Origin: Streptomyces sp. NBC_01224
GTDB lineage: Bacteria; Actinomycetota; Actinomycetes; Streptomycetales; Streptomycetaceae
NCBI RefSeq assembly: GCF_036002945.1
Contig: NZ_CP108529.1
Span: 8,551,001 to 8,615,000 of the forward strand
Direction of reading: 5' to 3'
Length of the DNA: 64,000 bases
Position 1 is the stretch's first letter; every line of letters begins with the position of its first letter. The notes under the pieces were generated by a model. It had not been told where the DNA came from, made no database searches, and saw only the letters and a list, made by a program, of their open reading frames with translations. Below are positions 6,980 to 16,065 of the stretch, one piece after another. Both the position numbers and the translations under genes were made by a program.

Positions 6980-7546
6980 TCAGCGCCTCGTCTCGTACCT
7001 GGTCAGGACCACGCCGCCGGGAAACGTCCGCGTCTCCACCAGGTTCAGGTTCACCCAGCTGTCCAGCGCGGTGAAGAACGGCGTGCCGCTGCCCACCAGG
7101 ACCGGATGGGCGGCGATCGCGTACTCGTCGATCAGCCCGGCGCGCATGGCCGCCCCGGCGAGCGTTGCGCCGCCGATGTTCATTGGGCCGCCGTCCTCGG
7201 CCTTGAGCCGGGTGATCTCGGCGATCGCGTCGCCGGTGACCAGGCGGGTGTTCCAGCCGACCTTGTGCATCGTCGAGGAGAACACCACCTTCGGCGTGTC
7301 CCGCCAGTTCCGCGCGAACTCGATCTCCGCCGGGGTGGCGTTGGGCTGCTGGTCGCCGGTCGGCCAGTAGGAGCTCATCGTCTCCCACAGCTTGCGCCCA
7401 TACAGCGACAGGCCGCACGCCTGCTCGTGGTCGAGCCACCATTGGAACAGCTCGTCGCTCGGCGGTCCGCTCCAGCCGATGTCGTCGCCGGCCGCGGCGA
7501 TGTAGCCGTCCAGGGTCAGGTTCATGCCGTAGATCAGTTTCCGCAT
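6980..7546 (-). CDS. Dihydrofolate-reductase-like RibD C-terminal family protein
   Basis: The 188-aa product starts MRKLIYGMNLTLDGYIAAAG, the family hallmark for RibD-C/DHFR-fold proteins. It continues with LSLYGRKLWETMSSYWP, PKVVFSSTMHKVGWNTRLV and GGPMNIGGATLAGAAMRAGL, which form the NADPH pocket, and ends ALDSWVNLNLVETRTFPGGV. ATG 7546 is preceded by the purine-rich AAGGCTGGGCC. Members are NADPH-binding reductases of unknown physiological substrate and are very common in Streptomyces, often in several copies. It is cargo of the insertion and appears intact. Confidence 0.85.
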   Translation of the reverse strand: MRKLIYGMNLTLDGYIAAAGDDIGWSGPPSDELFQWWLDHEQACGLSLYGRKLWETMSSYWPTGDQQPNATPAEIEFARNWRDTPKVVFSSTMHKVGWNTRLVTGDAIAEITRLKAEDGGPMNIGGATLAGAAMRAGLIDEYAIAAHPVLVGSGTPFFTALDSWVNLNLVETRTFPGGVVLTRYETRR

Positions 7547-8358
7547 GGCCCAGCCTTCCGTTCGTGGGTGTCCGGCGTATAGACCAGCGCGGCGCGGGAA
7601 ACTCATCGGTGCGCGATCTGGGCTCGCCGGTAGCCCTCGTGCTCGGGGCTCAGCGTGGTGTACTCGGCCGACTCGGACAAGCCGCCTGATCTCGACCTCG
7701 CCCTCGCCCTCGCGAGGAAATGCCACGGATTTGAGACTGATCATGGGTGACAAGGCCGTGAGACAGCCAAGAACGCCCAGGTCACGCAAGATCGACATGT
7801 CACGAGCGGCGAGACCCTACACCACTGGTCGGCAACGTCACCTGCTCCCTCGATGGCCCCGGCCGACATCCCGTTCTCGCCCGCGAGCAGGGCGCGAACT
7901 CCCGGGCCGGGGCCAGCCGCGGGACATGCTCAGCGAGGACGGCGGAGAACTCTGCGAGAGCCGTATGGCAGTCCGGGGGATGCTCAATCACAGCGACTCC
8001 AGAAAGGCGCTGGGCTACTTCCTAGACGAATTCCGGCCATCGACACCTGCCGAGACGCAAGCGCGAGACCACATCCCAGGACTTTTAGATTTCCGGGCGG
8101 CTTCGAGGAATCTGGGTGAGCGGAGCATCGGGCCATGAGCAAGGAAATGAAAGCCGCCAGCCACGAGTTCCTCTGCATCGGGAACATGCTCGGCGCCGGG
8201 AACCTGAACAGGCTTCATCAATTTTATCGAAGCGGCCTACATCACGCTGGTGAACAAGGCACAGTCGACCTGACAGGAAGTGCTCTCCGAACCGTTGGGG
8301 GACGTCCCATCCCTTCCACGGCCACCACCGCGCGCCATCACGCAGAGGAGGCACAAGA
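7547..8358. other. Unassigned right part of the insertion element
   Basis: About 810 nt with no gene I can support. Several short open frames exist on both strands, but none shows a recognisable domain or a convincing ribosome site. A minus-strand stretch reading IEHPPDCHTALAEFSAVLAE near 7900-7990 and a plus-strand one reading MSKEMKAASHEFLC at 8135 look more protein-like than the rest and may be remnants. GC content is slightly lower than in the core genes around it. Confidence 0.4.
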
Positions 8359-8384
8359 CGTGAACACAAGAACTTGACAGGGAA
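8359..8384 (-). repeat. Right terminal inverted repeat of insertion
   Basis: On the minus strand it begins TTCCCTG and ends TGTGTTCACG, mirroring the left end of the element. Confidence 0.7.
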
Positions 8385-8390
8385 TTGTGT
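8385..8390. repeat. Direct repeat TTGTGT, right flank of insertion
   Basis: Second copy of the 6-bp repeat, immediately outside the right inverted repeat. Only one copy is needed to encode Leu-Cys in the rebuilt GFA protein. Confidence 0.8.
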
Positions 8391-8696
8391 TCCTGCCCCC
8401 ACTGCGCCCGCCTGTCTGGCGGCCCGCTCATGGGCTGGGTCGGTTTCTACCGAAGTGCCTTCGCCTGGACCGGGTCCGGCACACCCGGTTCATTTCGGTC
8501 CTGGCCCACGATGGAGCGATGGTTCTGTCCCGTGTGCGGTACGCCCCTGGGGGCGGTGGCCCACGGGGAGGACTACCTCGGCATCTGCCTCTCGGCCCTG
8601 AACAACTGTGTCGAGATCACCCCCATCGGTCACAGCTTCCGCGACAAAACCCCCGCTTGGCTTCCGTCCGTCCCCTCTACCCAGCCGGCGTCCTGA
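8391..8696 (+). pseudogene. GFA/CENP-V family gene, 3' part (split by insertion)
   Basis: Continuation of the gene that starts at 5787. It begins SCPHCARLSGGPLMGWVGFY, then WTMERW-like PTMERWFCPVCGTPLG with the second zinc pair, and ends PSVPSTQPAS. Joined to the first 33 codons it gives a 134-aa protein, the usual size for the family, with all expected cysteines (CLC, CSCPHC, CPVC). There is no frameshift or stop, so the insertion is probably recent. Confidence 0.85.
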
Positions 8697-9226
8697 TCTT
8701 CCAGGCCCCGAGGGGGCCCCGGCGAGCGCCGTCACCTCCTGGCAAGACTGGCGACTGGCCCTCTGACTTGGGCTTTTCGGGTCGGACTCGTTGTGACAGA
8801 TTCCTGATCTCGGCGGTTCTCAGTGGCCTGGAGCGGGGCCCCGGCGGGGATGACACTGACTGATGGCGGCTCTTTTGAAGGATCACCAGATGAAACTATG
8901 GCTGGTCGATGGTGCTGGGACGTGTTGGCCCAGGCCCAGTATTGAGCCGTGGGTCACGGACTGCGGCACCCGCATCCTGAGCAGCGGTGGCCGAGGCCTC
9001 CCGCCGGCCCGTGAGCCGGAGGAGAGGGGCACCTTGCAGACGCCGACAGTGGTCTTCCTGCAGCAGGTCGGAGAGCAACTGCGGCACCGAAAGGCCGGGC
9101 GGCGCCGCCGGTACGTACCCGGAGAACGGGCCCCCGCAGCAACGGGGACGGACGCCGGGTCCCCGACCGGCAGGCCACTCGCCCCCGGCCCGGAGCACGC
9201 ATCCGTGGCCTCCGGCAGAACAGGGC
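8697..9226. other. Intergenic region, no gene recognised
   Basis: 530 nt between the GFA 3' part and the Cache-domain gene. Frames on both strands are open for 100 or so codons, as expected at this GC, but lack domain or codon-position signals. Inverted words near 8709-8725 (CGAGGGGGCCCCGG) could form a small terminator hairpin for the GFA gene. Confidence 0.4.
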
Positions 9227-10027
9227 TCAGGGGTGCTCTGCTGGGATTTGCGCCGTCATCAGGATGAGGGGGACACCGTCGCAGGGGCGCAATTGCAGTC
9301 CGCCGCGCTCGGCGCCGCCTGCCGGTCCGGCCAGTACCGCTGCGAAGTCCGGGTCCTTGGTGAGTGATCCGACCAGATGGTGGGGGTCGGTGGAGGCGGC
9401 GACCCGGCCGCGTGCATTGACCAGGCGGGCGGGTCCCGGCAGGCGTTGGAGCAGGGGCATGACGACTGCTTCGAAGTGCCGCAGGTAGACGTCGGCAGCG
9501 GCCACTCCCATGAAGCGTCCCCCGAGCGTCACCGGTGCGGAGAGGGTGAGGCTGTACTCGTCGGAGCAGAGGTAGTCGACATAAGGTCCTGTGACCGCCC
9601 GCTGTCCGGTGTCGCGGGGCAGGGTGAACCAGTCCCAGTGCGTGTAGTCGGAGTACGCAGAGCGCTCCGGGTCCAGGTCGAGCAACAGCGGATGCACGGA
9701 CCCGTCCGCGGCGGTCTGCCACCACTCCAGCCACGCAGGTACATCGTCGAGCAGTCCTGGTGCCGCCACGAAACCGATCCCCGAGATCAGGTTGTACTGG
9801 GCGAGAGAGGCGTGCAAGCCGGCGCGGAGCGCGGCCAGATCGGCGGAGACCGGCCGGCGTCCGCCTGTGACGGCCGATGAGAGCACAGCCTCCGTGTCCG
9901 TGCCGGTCCTTCCCACCGCGTCGAAGACTCCTTCGAGCGCGTCACGCACACGGGCGGCCACGTCGTCGACCGCCATCTCGTCAAGTACTGCTGATCCGGC
10001 GCTTGCGAGACGGGGACTGCTGCCCAT
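9227..10027 (-). CDS. Cache-domain sensor-like protein
   Basis: A 266-aa soluble protein with no signal peptide. It contains WLEWWQTAADGSVHPLLLDL, SDYTHWDWFTLPRDTGQR, GPYVDYLCSDEYSLTLSAPV and LGGRFMGVAAADVYLRHFEA, the pattern of a PDC/Cache-type ligand-binding domain (dCache_1 or Cache_3-like), usually extracellular in chemoreceptors but here predicted to be cytoplasmic. ATG 10027 has a good GGAGGG site, and the gene overlaps the end of the GntR gene by 47 nt in another frame, so the two are co-transcribed. Next to a polyamine-type importer it may sense the imported amine or a related ligand. That function is inferred. Confidence 0.75.
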   Translation of the reverse strand: MGSSPRLASAGSAVLDEMAVDDVAARVRDALEGVFDAVGRTGTDTEAVLSSAVTGGRRPVSADLAALRAGLHASLAQYNLISGIGFVAAPGLLDDVPAWLEWWQTAADGSVHPLLLDLDPERSAYSDYTHWDWFTLPRDTGQRAVTGPYVDYLCSDEYSLTLSAPVTLGGRFMGVAAADVYLRHFEAVVMPLLQRLPGPARLVNARGRVAASTDPHHLVGSLTKDPDFAAVLAGPAGGAERGGLQLRPCDGVPLILMTAQIPAEHP

Positions 10028-10808
10028 CGGGGCCCTCCTTCGGACGGGGACCGCGCGCACCGTCGCCAGAGCCGAGGCGGAGTTCGATCAGGCGCGCCAT
10101 GGATGCCTGCACGCATTGTTCGGCCAGGACCCTGGCACGGTCATCCGCCCCATCATGCACGGCGGAGATTACGGCGCGGTGACGATCCGCCATGTCCTTG
10201 AGGTGCCCGTCCTCGCGGAGTACGAGGCGCAGAAGAGCCCCCACCTCGGTCTGGAGAGTGACCTCCTCCCTGGTCAGCCGGGCGGACTGGGCAGCCGCGG
10301 CCAGCTCGACATGGAAGCGCCCGAAGATGCGGCTGCGCGCCCCCGAGTCCTCGGCGTCCACCAACTCTCCCAGAGATCTGTGCAGTGGCTGCAGATCTCC
10401 GGGCTCGGTGCGCTGGGCCGCGAGTCGGGCGGCGGTACCTGAGACGGCTGCCCAGTGGTCGGCGAGATCGCGGAGTTCCTCGGTGCTCCAGTCGGAGAGG
10501 CGGGCAAGGAGCCGGTCCTCCGCAGGACCGTCGGGCACGGTGACGAAGCTACCCCCGCCACGGCCCCTGCGGGTGGTGACCAGGCCCTGTTGCCGCAACG
10601 CCATCAGCGCCTCGCGCAGGGTCACGGTGGAGACGCCGAGCTGGGCGGCGAGGTCGGTCTCGCCGGGCAGTTGCTCGCCGTCGGCGAGCAGCCCGAGGTC
10701 GATGGCGTCACCGAGCCGCCGCACGACGGCATCCACGCGGGCCAGGGTATCGACGGGCGTGAACACGACTCTGCGGGCGCCGGGTTTGTCTCGGGTCACG
10801 ATCACCAC
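9981..10808 (-). CDS. GntR-family (FadR-like) transcriptional regulator
   Basis: A 275-aa protein. The N-terminal winged helix contains LLADGEQLPGETDLAAQLGV, STVTLREALMALRQQGLVTT and RRGRGGGSFV, the standard GntR DNA-binding pattern (residues about 25-85). The C-terminal all-helical FCD domain follows (ARSRIFGRFHVELAAAAQSA and DMADRHRAVISAVHDG, with the D, H, H metal-site positions plausible). It starts at GTG 10808 and diverges from the ABC importer operon about 100 nt away, so it most likely controls both transcripts. FCD regulators usually respond to carboxylates or amino-acid derivatives; the ligand here is unknown. Confidence 0.88.
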   Translation of the reverse strand: MVIVTRDKPGARRVVFTPVDTLARVDAVVRRLGDAIDLGLLADGEQLPGETDLAAQLGVSTVTLREALMALRQQGLVTTRRGRGGGSFVTVPDGPAEDRLLARLSDWSTEELRDLADHWAAVSGTAARLAAQRTEPGDLQPLHRSLGELVDAEDSGARSRIFGRFHVELAAAAQSARLTREEVTLQTEVGALLRLVLREDGHLKDMADRHRAVISAVHDGADDRARVLAEQCVQASMARLIELRLGSGDGARGPRPKEGPDGQQSPSRKRRISST

Positions 10809-10912
10809 CTTGCCAGTTGACCCAGCCTTTACCTTAGCGGGGTATTGAAATTAGAACTATGACTTCATATGTTTACGGCCAACTCCCGACAGCATCAGAA
10901 AGGTTCCCGCCC
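10809..10912. promoter_or_regulatory. Divergent promoter region between GntR gene and polyamine-type operon
   Basis: Short, notably AT-rich stretch for this genome. TTGACC near 10817 and TATTGA near 10843 are separated by about 20 nt, a weak promoter match for the rightward operon. TTAGAACTATGACTTCATAT (10851-10870) is the likeliest place for the regulator's operator. Confidence 0.4.
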
Positions 10913-11950
<1,038 letters not shown>

Positions 11951-12005
11951 GCGCGCACACCCGCACAACCCATCCCCGCCCCGTCCCTCTCCCGTGGAGA
12001 TCCCC

Positions 12006-13208
12006 GTGCGTCTGAACCGAACGTCCCGAGCAGCGGCCGCGCTCGGCGCCCTGCTCCTCGCCACTGCCTGCGGTTCGTCGGACACCGCTGGTACGTCACC
12101 CGGCGGCAGTGGTTTCACTCCGCCCAAGCTCGTCGCACAGAAGACCCTCGGCAAGACGGAGGGGCAGGTGAACCTGATCGCGTGGGCCGGATACGCCGAG
12201 GACGGCTCCAACGACCCGAAGGTCGACTGGGTCACCGACTTCGAGAAGCAGACCGGCTGTCAGGTCAACACCAAGACCGCGGGCACCTCCGACGAGATGG
12301 TCAGCCTGATGAAGACCGGTCAGTACGACGCGGTCTCCGCCTCCGGTGACGCGGCGCTGCGGCTGATCGCCTCCGGTGACGCCGCCCCCGTCAATACCGA
12401 GTTGGTGCCCAACTACAAGGATGTCTTCTCCGGGCTGAAGGACCAGCAGTGGAACTCGGTCAAGGGCGTCTCCTACGGCATCCCGCACGGCCGCGGTGCC
12501 AATCTGCTGATGTACAACACGAAGACGGTCTCCCCGGCGCCCGACTCGTGGTCCGTGGTCTTCGACAAGTCCTCGGCGTACAAGGGGAAGGTCACGGCGT
12601 ACGACTCGCCGATCTACATCGCGGACGCCGCCCTGTATCTGATGAAGACCCAGCCGTCCCTCGGCATCAAGGACCCGTACGCCCTGGACCAGGAGCAGTT
12701 CGACGCCGCCGTCGACCTGCTCAAGAAGCAGAACGCCGACGTCGGTGAGTACTGGAGCGACTACCTGAAGGAGGTCTCCGCCTTCAAGAGCGGTGACTCG
12801 GTGGTCGGCACCAGCTGGCAGGTGATCCTGAACACCGCCCAGGCCGAGAAGGTCCCGGTCGAAGCCGTCCTTCCCCAGGAGGGTGCCACCGGCTGGTCCG
12901 ACACATGGATGATCTCCGCCAAGGCGAAGCATCCCAACTGCGCCTACAGCTGGATGAACTGGATCGTCTCGCCGAAGGTGAACGCCCAGGTCGCCGAGTA
13001 CTTCGGTGAGGCCCCGTCCAATGCGAAGGCCTGCACGCTGACCGCGGACAAGAGCCACTGCACCACCTATCACGCCGCTGACGAGTCGTACTGGAAGAAC
13101 GTCCACTTCTGGACCACACCCATCGCGCAGTGCGTGGACGGACGTACGGACACCAAGTGCGTGCCCTACGCCAAGTGGGTCCAGGCCTGGACCGGGATCA
13201 AGGGCTGA
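12006..13208 (+). CDS. potD: Polyamine-type ABC substrate-binding lipoprotein (PotD-like)
   Basis: The 400-aa precursor starts at GTG 12006 with GGAG six bases upstream. Its signal peptide ends in the lipobox LLATAC, giving a lipid-anchored cysteine. The mature part has NLIAWAGYAEDGSNDPKVDW, FEKQTGCQVNTKTAGTSDEM, LMKTGQYDAVSASGDAALRL and YGIPHGRGANLLMYNTK, the family pattern of extracytoplasmic binding proteins for polyamines. Four extra cysteines in the last 100 residues suggest two disulphides. It lies between the ATPase and the permeases with short gaps, as in pot operons. Confidence 0.87.
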   Translation: MRLNRTSRAAAALGALLLATACGSSDTAGTSPGGSGFTPPKLVAQKTLGKTEGQVNLIAWAGYAEDGSNDPKVDWVTDFEKQTGCQVNTKTAGTSDEMVSLMKTGQYDAVSASGDAALRLIASGDAAPVNTELVPNYKDVFSGLKDQQWNSVKGVSYGIPHGRGANLLMYNTKTVSPAPDSWSVVFDKSSAYKGKVTAYDSPIYIADAALYLMKTQPSLGIKDPYALDQEQFDAAVDLLKKQNADVGEYWSDYLKEVSAFKSGDSVVGTSWQVILNTAQAEKVPVEAVLPQEGATGWSDTWMISAKAKHPNCAYSWMNWIVSPKVNAQVAEYFGEAPSNAKACTLTADKSHCTTYHAADESYWKNVHFWTTPIAQCVDGRTDTKCVPYAKWVQAWTGIKG

Positions 13209-13221
13209 GGGTTACCTGTCG

Positions 13222-14106
13222 ATGACCACCACCGCGCCTGCCGCCGGACCCGTCCGGCGGCTCGCCGGGACCCTGCACCGCCGCCCCCGGCTGCAGCTGT
13301 CCCTGCTGCTGTCCGCGCCACTGGCCTGGCTCGTTCTGGCCTACCTCGGCTCGCTCTCCGTCCTGTTCCTCTCCGCCTTCTGGGCCACGGACTCCTTTAC
13401 CTCCAACGTGGTGAAGATCTGGAACACGGACAACTTCACCGCACTGTTCACCACCGACGTCTACCGTCAGGTCGCCCTGCGCAGCATCGGTGTCGCCCTC
13501 GCGGTCACCGCGCTGTGTGTACTGATCGCCTTCCCGATCGCCTTCTACACCGCCCGCATCGCGAACCCCAAGCGGCGGCCGCTCCTCGTCGTGGCGATCC
13601 TCACTCCGCTGTGGGCCAGCTACCTGGTCAAGGCGTATGCCTGGCGGCTCATCCTCGCCCGGGGCGGTCTGCTCGACTGGGCGCTGAAGCCACTGGGACT
13701 CGAAGGGCCCGGCTACGGGCTGACCGCGACCGTCCTGGTGCTGACCTACCTGTGGCTGCCGTACATGATCCTGCCCATTCACGCCGGACTCGAACAGCTC
13801 CCGGCCGGCCTCCTGGACGCCTCAGCAGACCTCGGCGCCCGCACCGGCCGGACCTTCCGCTCCGTGGTGCTGCCGATGATTCTGCCGTCCATCGCAGCCG
13901 GCTCGGTCTTCACCTTCTCGCTCAGCCTCGGTGACTACATCGCCGTACAGATCGTCGGCGGCAAGACGCAGCTCATCGGCAACCTCATCTACTCCAACAT
14001 CACGCTGGACCTGCCGCTGGCCGCCGCACTCGGCACCGTGCCCGTCGTGATCATCGTGCTCTATCTGCTCGCGGTTCGCCGTACCGGAGCCCTCAGCAGT
14101 CTCTGA
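13222..14106 (+). CDS. potB: Polyamine-type ABC permease 1 (PotB-like)
   Basis: A 294-aa integral membrane protein, ATG 13222, only 13 nt after the binding-protein stop. It shows six membrane helices (for example LSLLLSAPLAWLVLAYLGSL and SIGVALAVTALCVLIAFPIA). The cytoplasmic coupling loop DASADLGARTGRTFRSVVLP is the EAA-like motif that contacts the ATPase. It pairs with the next gene to form the heterodimeric channel of the importer. Confidence 0.9.
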   Translation: MTTTAPAAGPVRRLAGTLHRRPRLQLSLLLSAPLAWLVLAYLGSLSVLFLSAFWATDSFTSNVVKIWNTDNFTALFTTDVYRQVALRSIGVALAVTALCVLIAFPIAFYTARIANPKRRPLLVVAILTPLWASYLVKAYAWRLILARGGLLDWALKPLGLEGPGYGLTATVLVLTYLWLPYMILPIHAGLEQLPAGLLDASADLGARTGRTFRSVVLPMILPSIAAGSVFTFSLSLGDYIAVQIVGGKTQLIGNLIYSNITLDLPLAAALGTVPVVIIVLYLLAVRRTGALSSL

Positions 14107-14149
14107 CCACTCTTCCTCACCTCCGCATCACGCACAGCGAAGGCCCCCG

Positions 14150-14965
14150 ATGAATCTCTCCCGTCCCGCGCGCGTCACACTGCGCATCGCCGCCGGGCTC
14201 GGTTTCGCGGTGATCTACGTCCCGCTGCTCCTGGTCCTCGTCAACTCCTTCAACCCGGACCGAAGTTCGGGCTGGCCACCCCCCGGTCTCACCTTCGACT
14301 GGTGGGTGGCCGCCTGGCACAGCTCAGGCGCCCGCGACGCGCTGTGGACCTCGGTCAGGGCCGGTCTCGGCGCGACCGCGATCGCCCTGGTCCTCGGCAC
14401 CCTCATCGCTTTCGCCTGCCAGCGCTACAAGTTCTTCGGACGCGAGGCCATCTCCTTCGTCGTCGTCCTGCCGATCGCACTGCCGGGCATCGTCACCGGC
14501 GTCGCGCTCAACACCGCCTTCCGTACGGTCCTCGAACCGCTCGGCGTGGGCCTCGGAATGTTCACGGTGGTCGTCGGCCACGCCACCTTCTGCATCGTGG
14601 TCGTCTTCAACAACGTGATCGCCCGGCTGCGCCGGATGCCCGGATCGTACGAAGAGGCCGCCATGGACCTCGGGGCCCATACCTTCCGTACGTTCGTCGA
14701 CATCACCTTCCCGCTGGTGCGCTCCGCGCTGGTAGCGGGCGGACTGCTCGCCTTCGCTCTGTCCTTCGACGAGATCGTCGTGACGACCTTCACCGCCGGA
14801 CCCGGCGTCCAGACCCTCCCCGTCTGGATCTTCTCCAACATGGCGCGACCCCAACAGGCCCCCGTCGTCAACGTCGTCGCAGCCGTCCTCGTCCTGCTGT
14901 CCGTCATACCGATCTACCTCGCCCAGCGGCTGTCGTCGGACACCGCCTCCGGCAGCCGTATCTGA
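14150..14965 (+). CDS. potC: Polyamine-type ABC permease 2 (PotC-like)
   Basis: A 271-aa membrane protein from ATG 14150 with GAAGG upstream. Six hydrophobic helices (VIYVPLLLVLVNSFNPDR, ISFVVVLPIALPGIVTGVAL) and the coupling motif EEAAMDLGAHTFRTFVDITF are visible. The sequence ALSFDEIVVTTFTAGPGVQT is typical of PotC. It is the last gene of the operon; no clear terminator was seen in the region that follows. Confidence 0.9.
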   Translation: MNLSRPARVTLRIAAGLGFAVIYVPLLLVLVNSFNPDRSSGWPPPGLTFDWWVAAWHSSGARDALWTSVRAGLGATAIALVLGTLIAFACQRYKFFGREAISFVVVLPIALPGIVTGVALNTAFRTVLEPLGVGLGMFTVVVGHATFCIVVVFNNVIARLRRMPGSYEEAAMDLGAHTFRTFVDITFPLVRSALVAGGLLAFALSFDEIVVTTFTAGPGVQTLPVWIFSNMARPQQAPVVNVVAAVLVLLSVIPIYLAQRLSSDTASGSRI

Positions 14966-15257
14966 CTGGTGAGGTCAGGGGATCGCAGGTTCCCGCACGC
15001 TGCCGTTGACGACGGTCGGAGACACCGATTCCACCGACTTCGACGCCCTGCGTCGGCACGGCAGCTGCTCCCCCGTTCGCCGGTCGCGGCCTCGGAGTCC
15101 TCGACGAGCTTGTGTGCGCTCCCGATCCCGGACTGCCGACCATGACCCGAGCCCGCGCTTCGGCGGGAGAGTCACCCGGTGAACCAGGCAGCCAGGTGAA
15201 GCCCTCAACAGTCGACAAGATCTCGTCGGCTGATCACTGGACGAGAAGGCCGAGCCG
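14966..15257. other. Intergenic region between convergent units, no gene seen
   Basis: About 290 nt between potC (plus) and the UspA gene (minus). The inverted words GGTGAGGTC/GGGGATC near 14970-14985 are weak. I see no convincing hairpin or gene. Confidence 0.4.
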
Positions 15258-15743
15258 TCAAAGGTGCGGCTGCGGTGGCAGCGAGTCGACGCCGGGCGGC
15301 GGTTCCGGCCAGACCAACAGGACCGGGCAAGGAGCGTGGTCGACGACGAAGCGCGTCGCAGGGCCCAGGCTGCGGGGCCCCAGACGGTGCCGGTCGCCGT
15401 CGCGGGCGCAGATGAGCAGGCCGGCGCCCTCGGCGGCGCGGACGACCTCCCTTTCGGCGCGACCGTGGGCCTGTAGGCGCGCAGCGGGTCGACCCAGGCG
15501 GTCGGCGGCCGCATCCATGAGCTCGGCGGCTGCGCTCGCGGACAGGGCCGCCACTTGGTCGCCGGGGTCGCGCTCGCGGTGGCCGCGGCCCAGCAGACCG
15601 ACGAATGCGCCGTGGGCCGCCTCGGCGACGTCATCGCCGGTGACGTGCAGCAAGGTGATCTCGTCCCCGGCTCGGGCGTGGGCGCGGGCGGCGTCCACCG
15701 CGGCCCGCCAGGTGCCTTCATTGATCCAGACGAGTACGGTCAC
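15258..15743 (-). CDS. Universal stress protein (UspA family), single domain
   Basis: A 161-aa protein starting at GTG 15743 (GGAGG 6 nt upstream). It begins MTVLVWINEGTWRAAVDAAR, has EITLLHVTGDDVAEAA as the second strand, and ends with LGPATRFVVDHAPCPVLLVW, the usual UspA C-terminal signature. The glycine-rich ATP loop is non-canonical (GDRHRLGPRSLG), so nucleotide binding is uncertain. Usp proteins in actinobacteria are linked to hypoxia and stress survival. The start codon lies one base after the stop of the small upstream frame (15745), so the two may be translated together. Confidence 0.82.
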   Translation of the reverse strand: MTVLVWINEGTWRAAVDAARAHARAGDEITLLHVTGDDVAEAAHGAFVGLLGRGHRERDPGDQVAALSASAAAELMDAAADRLGRPAARLQAHGRAEREVVRAAEGAGLLICARDGDRHRLGPRSLGPATRFVVDHAPCPVLLVWPEPPPGVDSLPPQPHL

Positions 15744-15744
15744 G

Positions 15745-16065
15745 TCAGCCTCCGATGACCTGCGGCATCGTCCACAGTGCCACAGTGACGCTGACTGCGT
15801 CGGCCAGGACCCGGATGGGGCGCACCGTCACCGTCGACTTCCGTCGGACACGGGGCGGCCGAAGGTCGTAGCCGACGGGAAGTTGCAGCAGGACACGACG
15901 CAGCAGATCCTCGCAGACGGCGTCGGCCACCACACCGAGAACGGCGCTCGTGTCCCACGCGGCGGTCTGGTCGGTGGCGCCCTCGACCCACGCGGCGGTG
16001 GCGCGTACGAACCGTTCGGGAGTGAGCGGTTCCGCGACCGAGCGGTACTTCGCTGCTACGCCGTC
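15745..16065 (-). CDS. Possible small protein upstream of UspA, start unclear
   Basis: The minus strand between the chelatase and UspA genes is open and reads AAKYRSVAEPLTPERFVRAT, AAWVEGATDQTAAWDTSAVL and GVVADAVCEDLLRRVLLQLP, ending VSVTVALWTMPQVIGG. The composition looks protein-like, and the stop lies one base before the UspA GTG. However, no ATG, GTG or TTG is placed well at the expected beginning: the first possible codons are GTA, and the in-frame GTG GTG pair would give only about 60 residues. Either it starts at a rare codon, it has lost its start, or it is a degenerate C-terminal piece of something longer. Family not recognised; a distant resemblance to DUF2267-type proteins is only an impression. 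Confidence 0.35.
   Translation of the reverse strand, partial: DGVAAKYRSVAEPLTPERFVRATAAWVEGATDQTAAWDTSAVLGVVADAVCEDLLRRVLLQLPVGYDLRPPRVRRKSTVTVRPIRVLADAVSVTVALWTMPQVIGG

Larger units (their letters stand above)
5886..8384. mobile_element. 2,499-bp insertion element with terminal inverted repeats, inserted in a GFA gene
   Basis: The left end TTCCCTG (5886-5892) is mirrored by CAGGGAA at the right end (8378-8384). Further in, TGAGTTCAAG on the left matches TGTGTTCACG on the complement of the right end, so the related ends span about 26 bp (17 of 26 identical). The direct repeat TTGTGT flanks both sides (5880-5885 and 8385-8390). Removing the element with one repeat copy restores the GFA reading frame. 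Inside are a tyrosine-recombinase fragment at the left end, a second GFA gene, a RibD-C reductase gene and about 800 nt of unassigned DNA. No complete transposase is present, so it is non-autonomous or degenerate. Confidence 0.82.

Noticed and set aside
8863..9267. Plus-strand frame beginning MAALLKDHQMKLWLVDGAG
   Set aside because: The first residues look protein-like, but the rest is Arg/Gly/Pro-rich without a domain; too weak to call.
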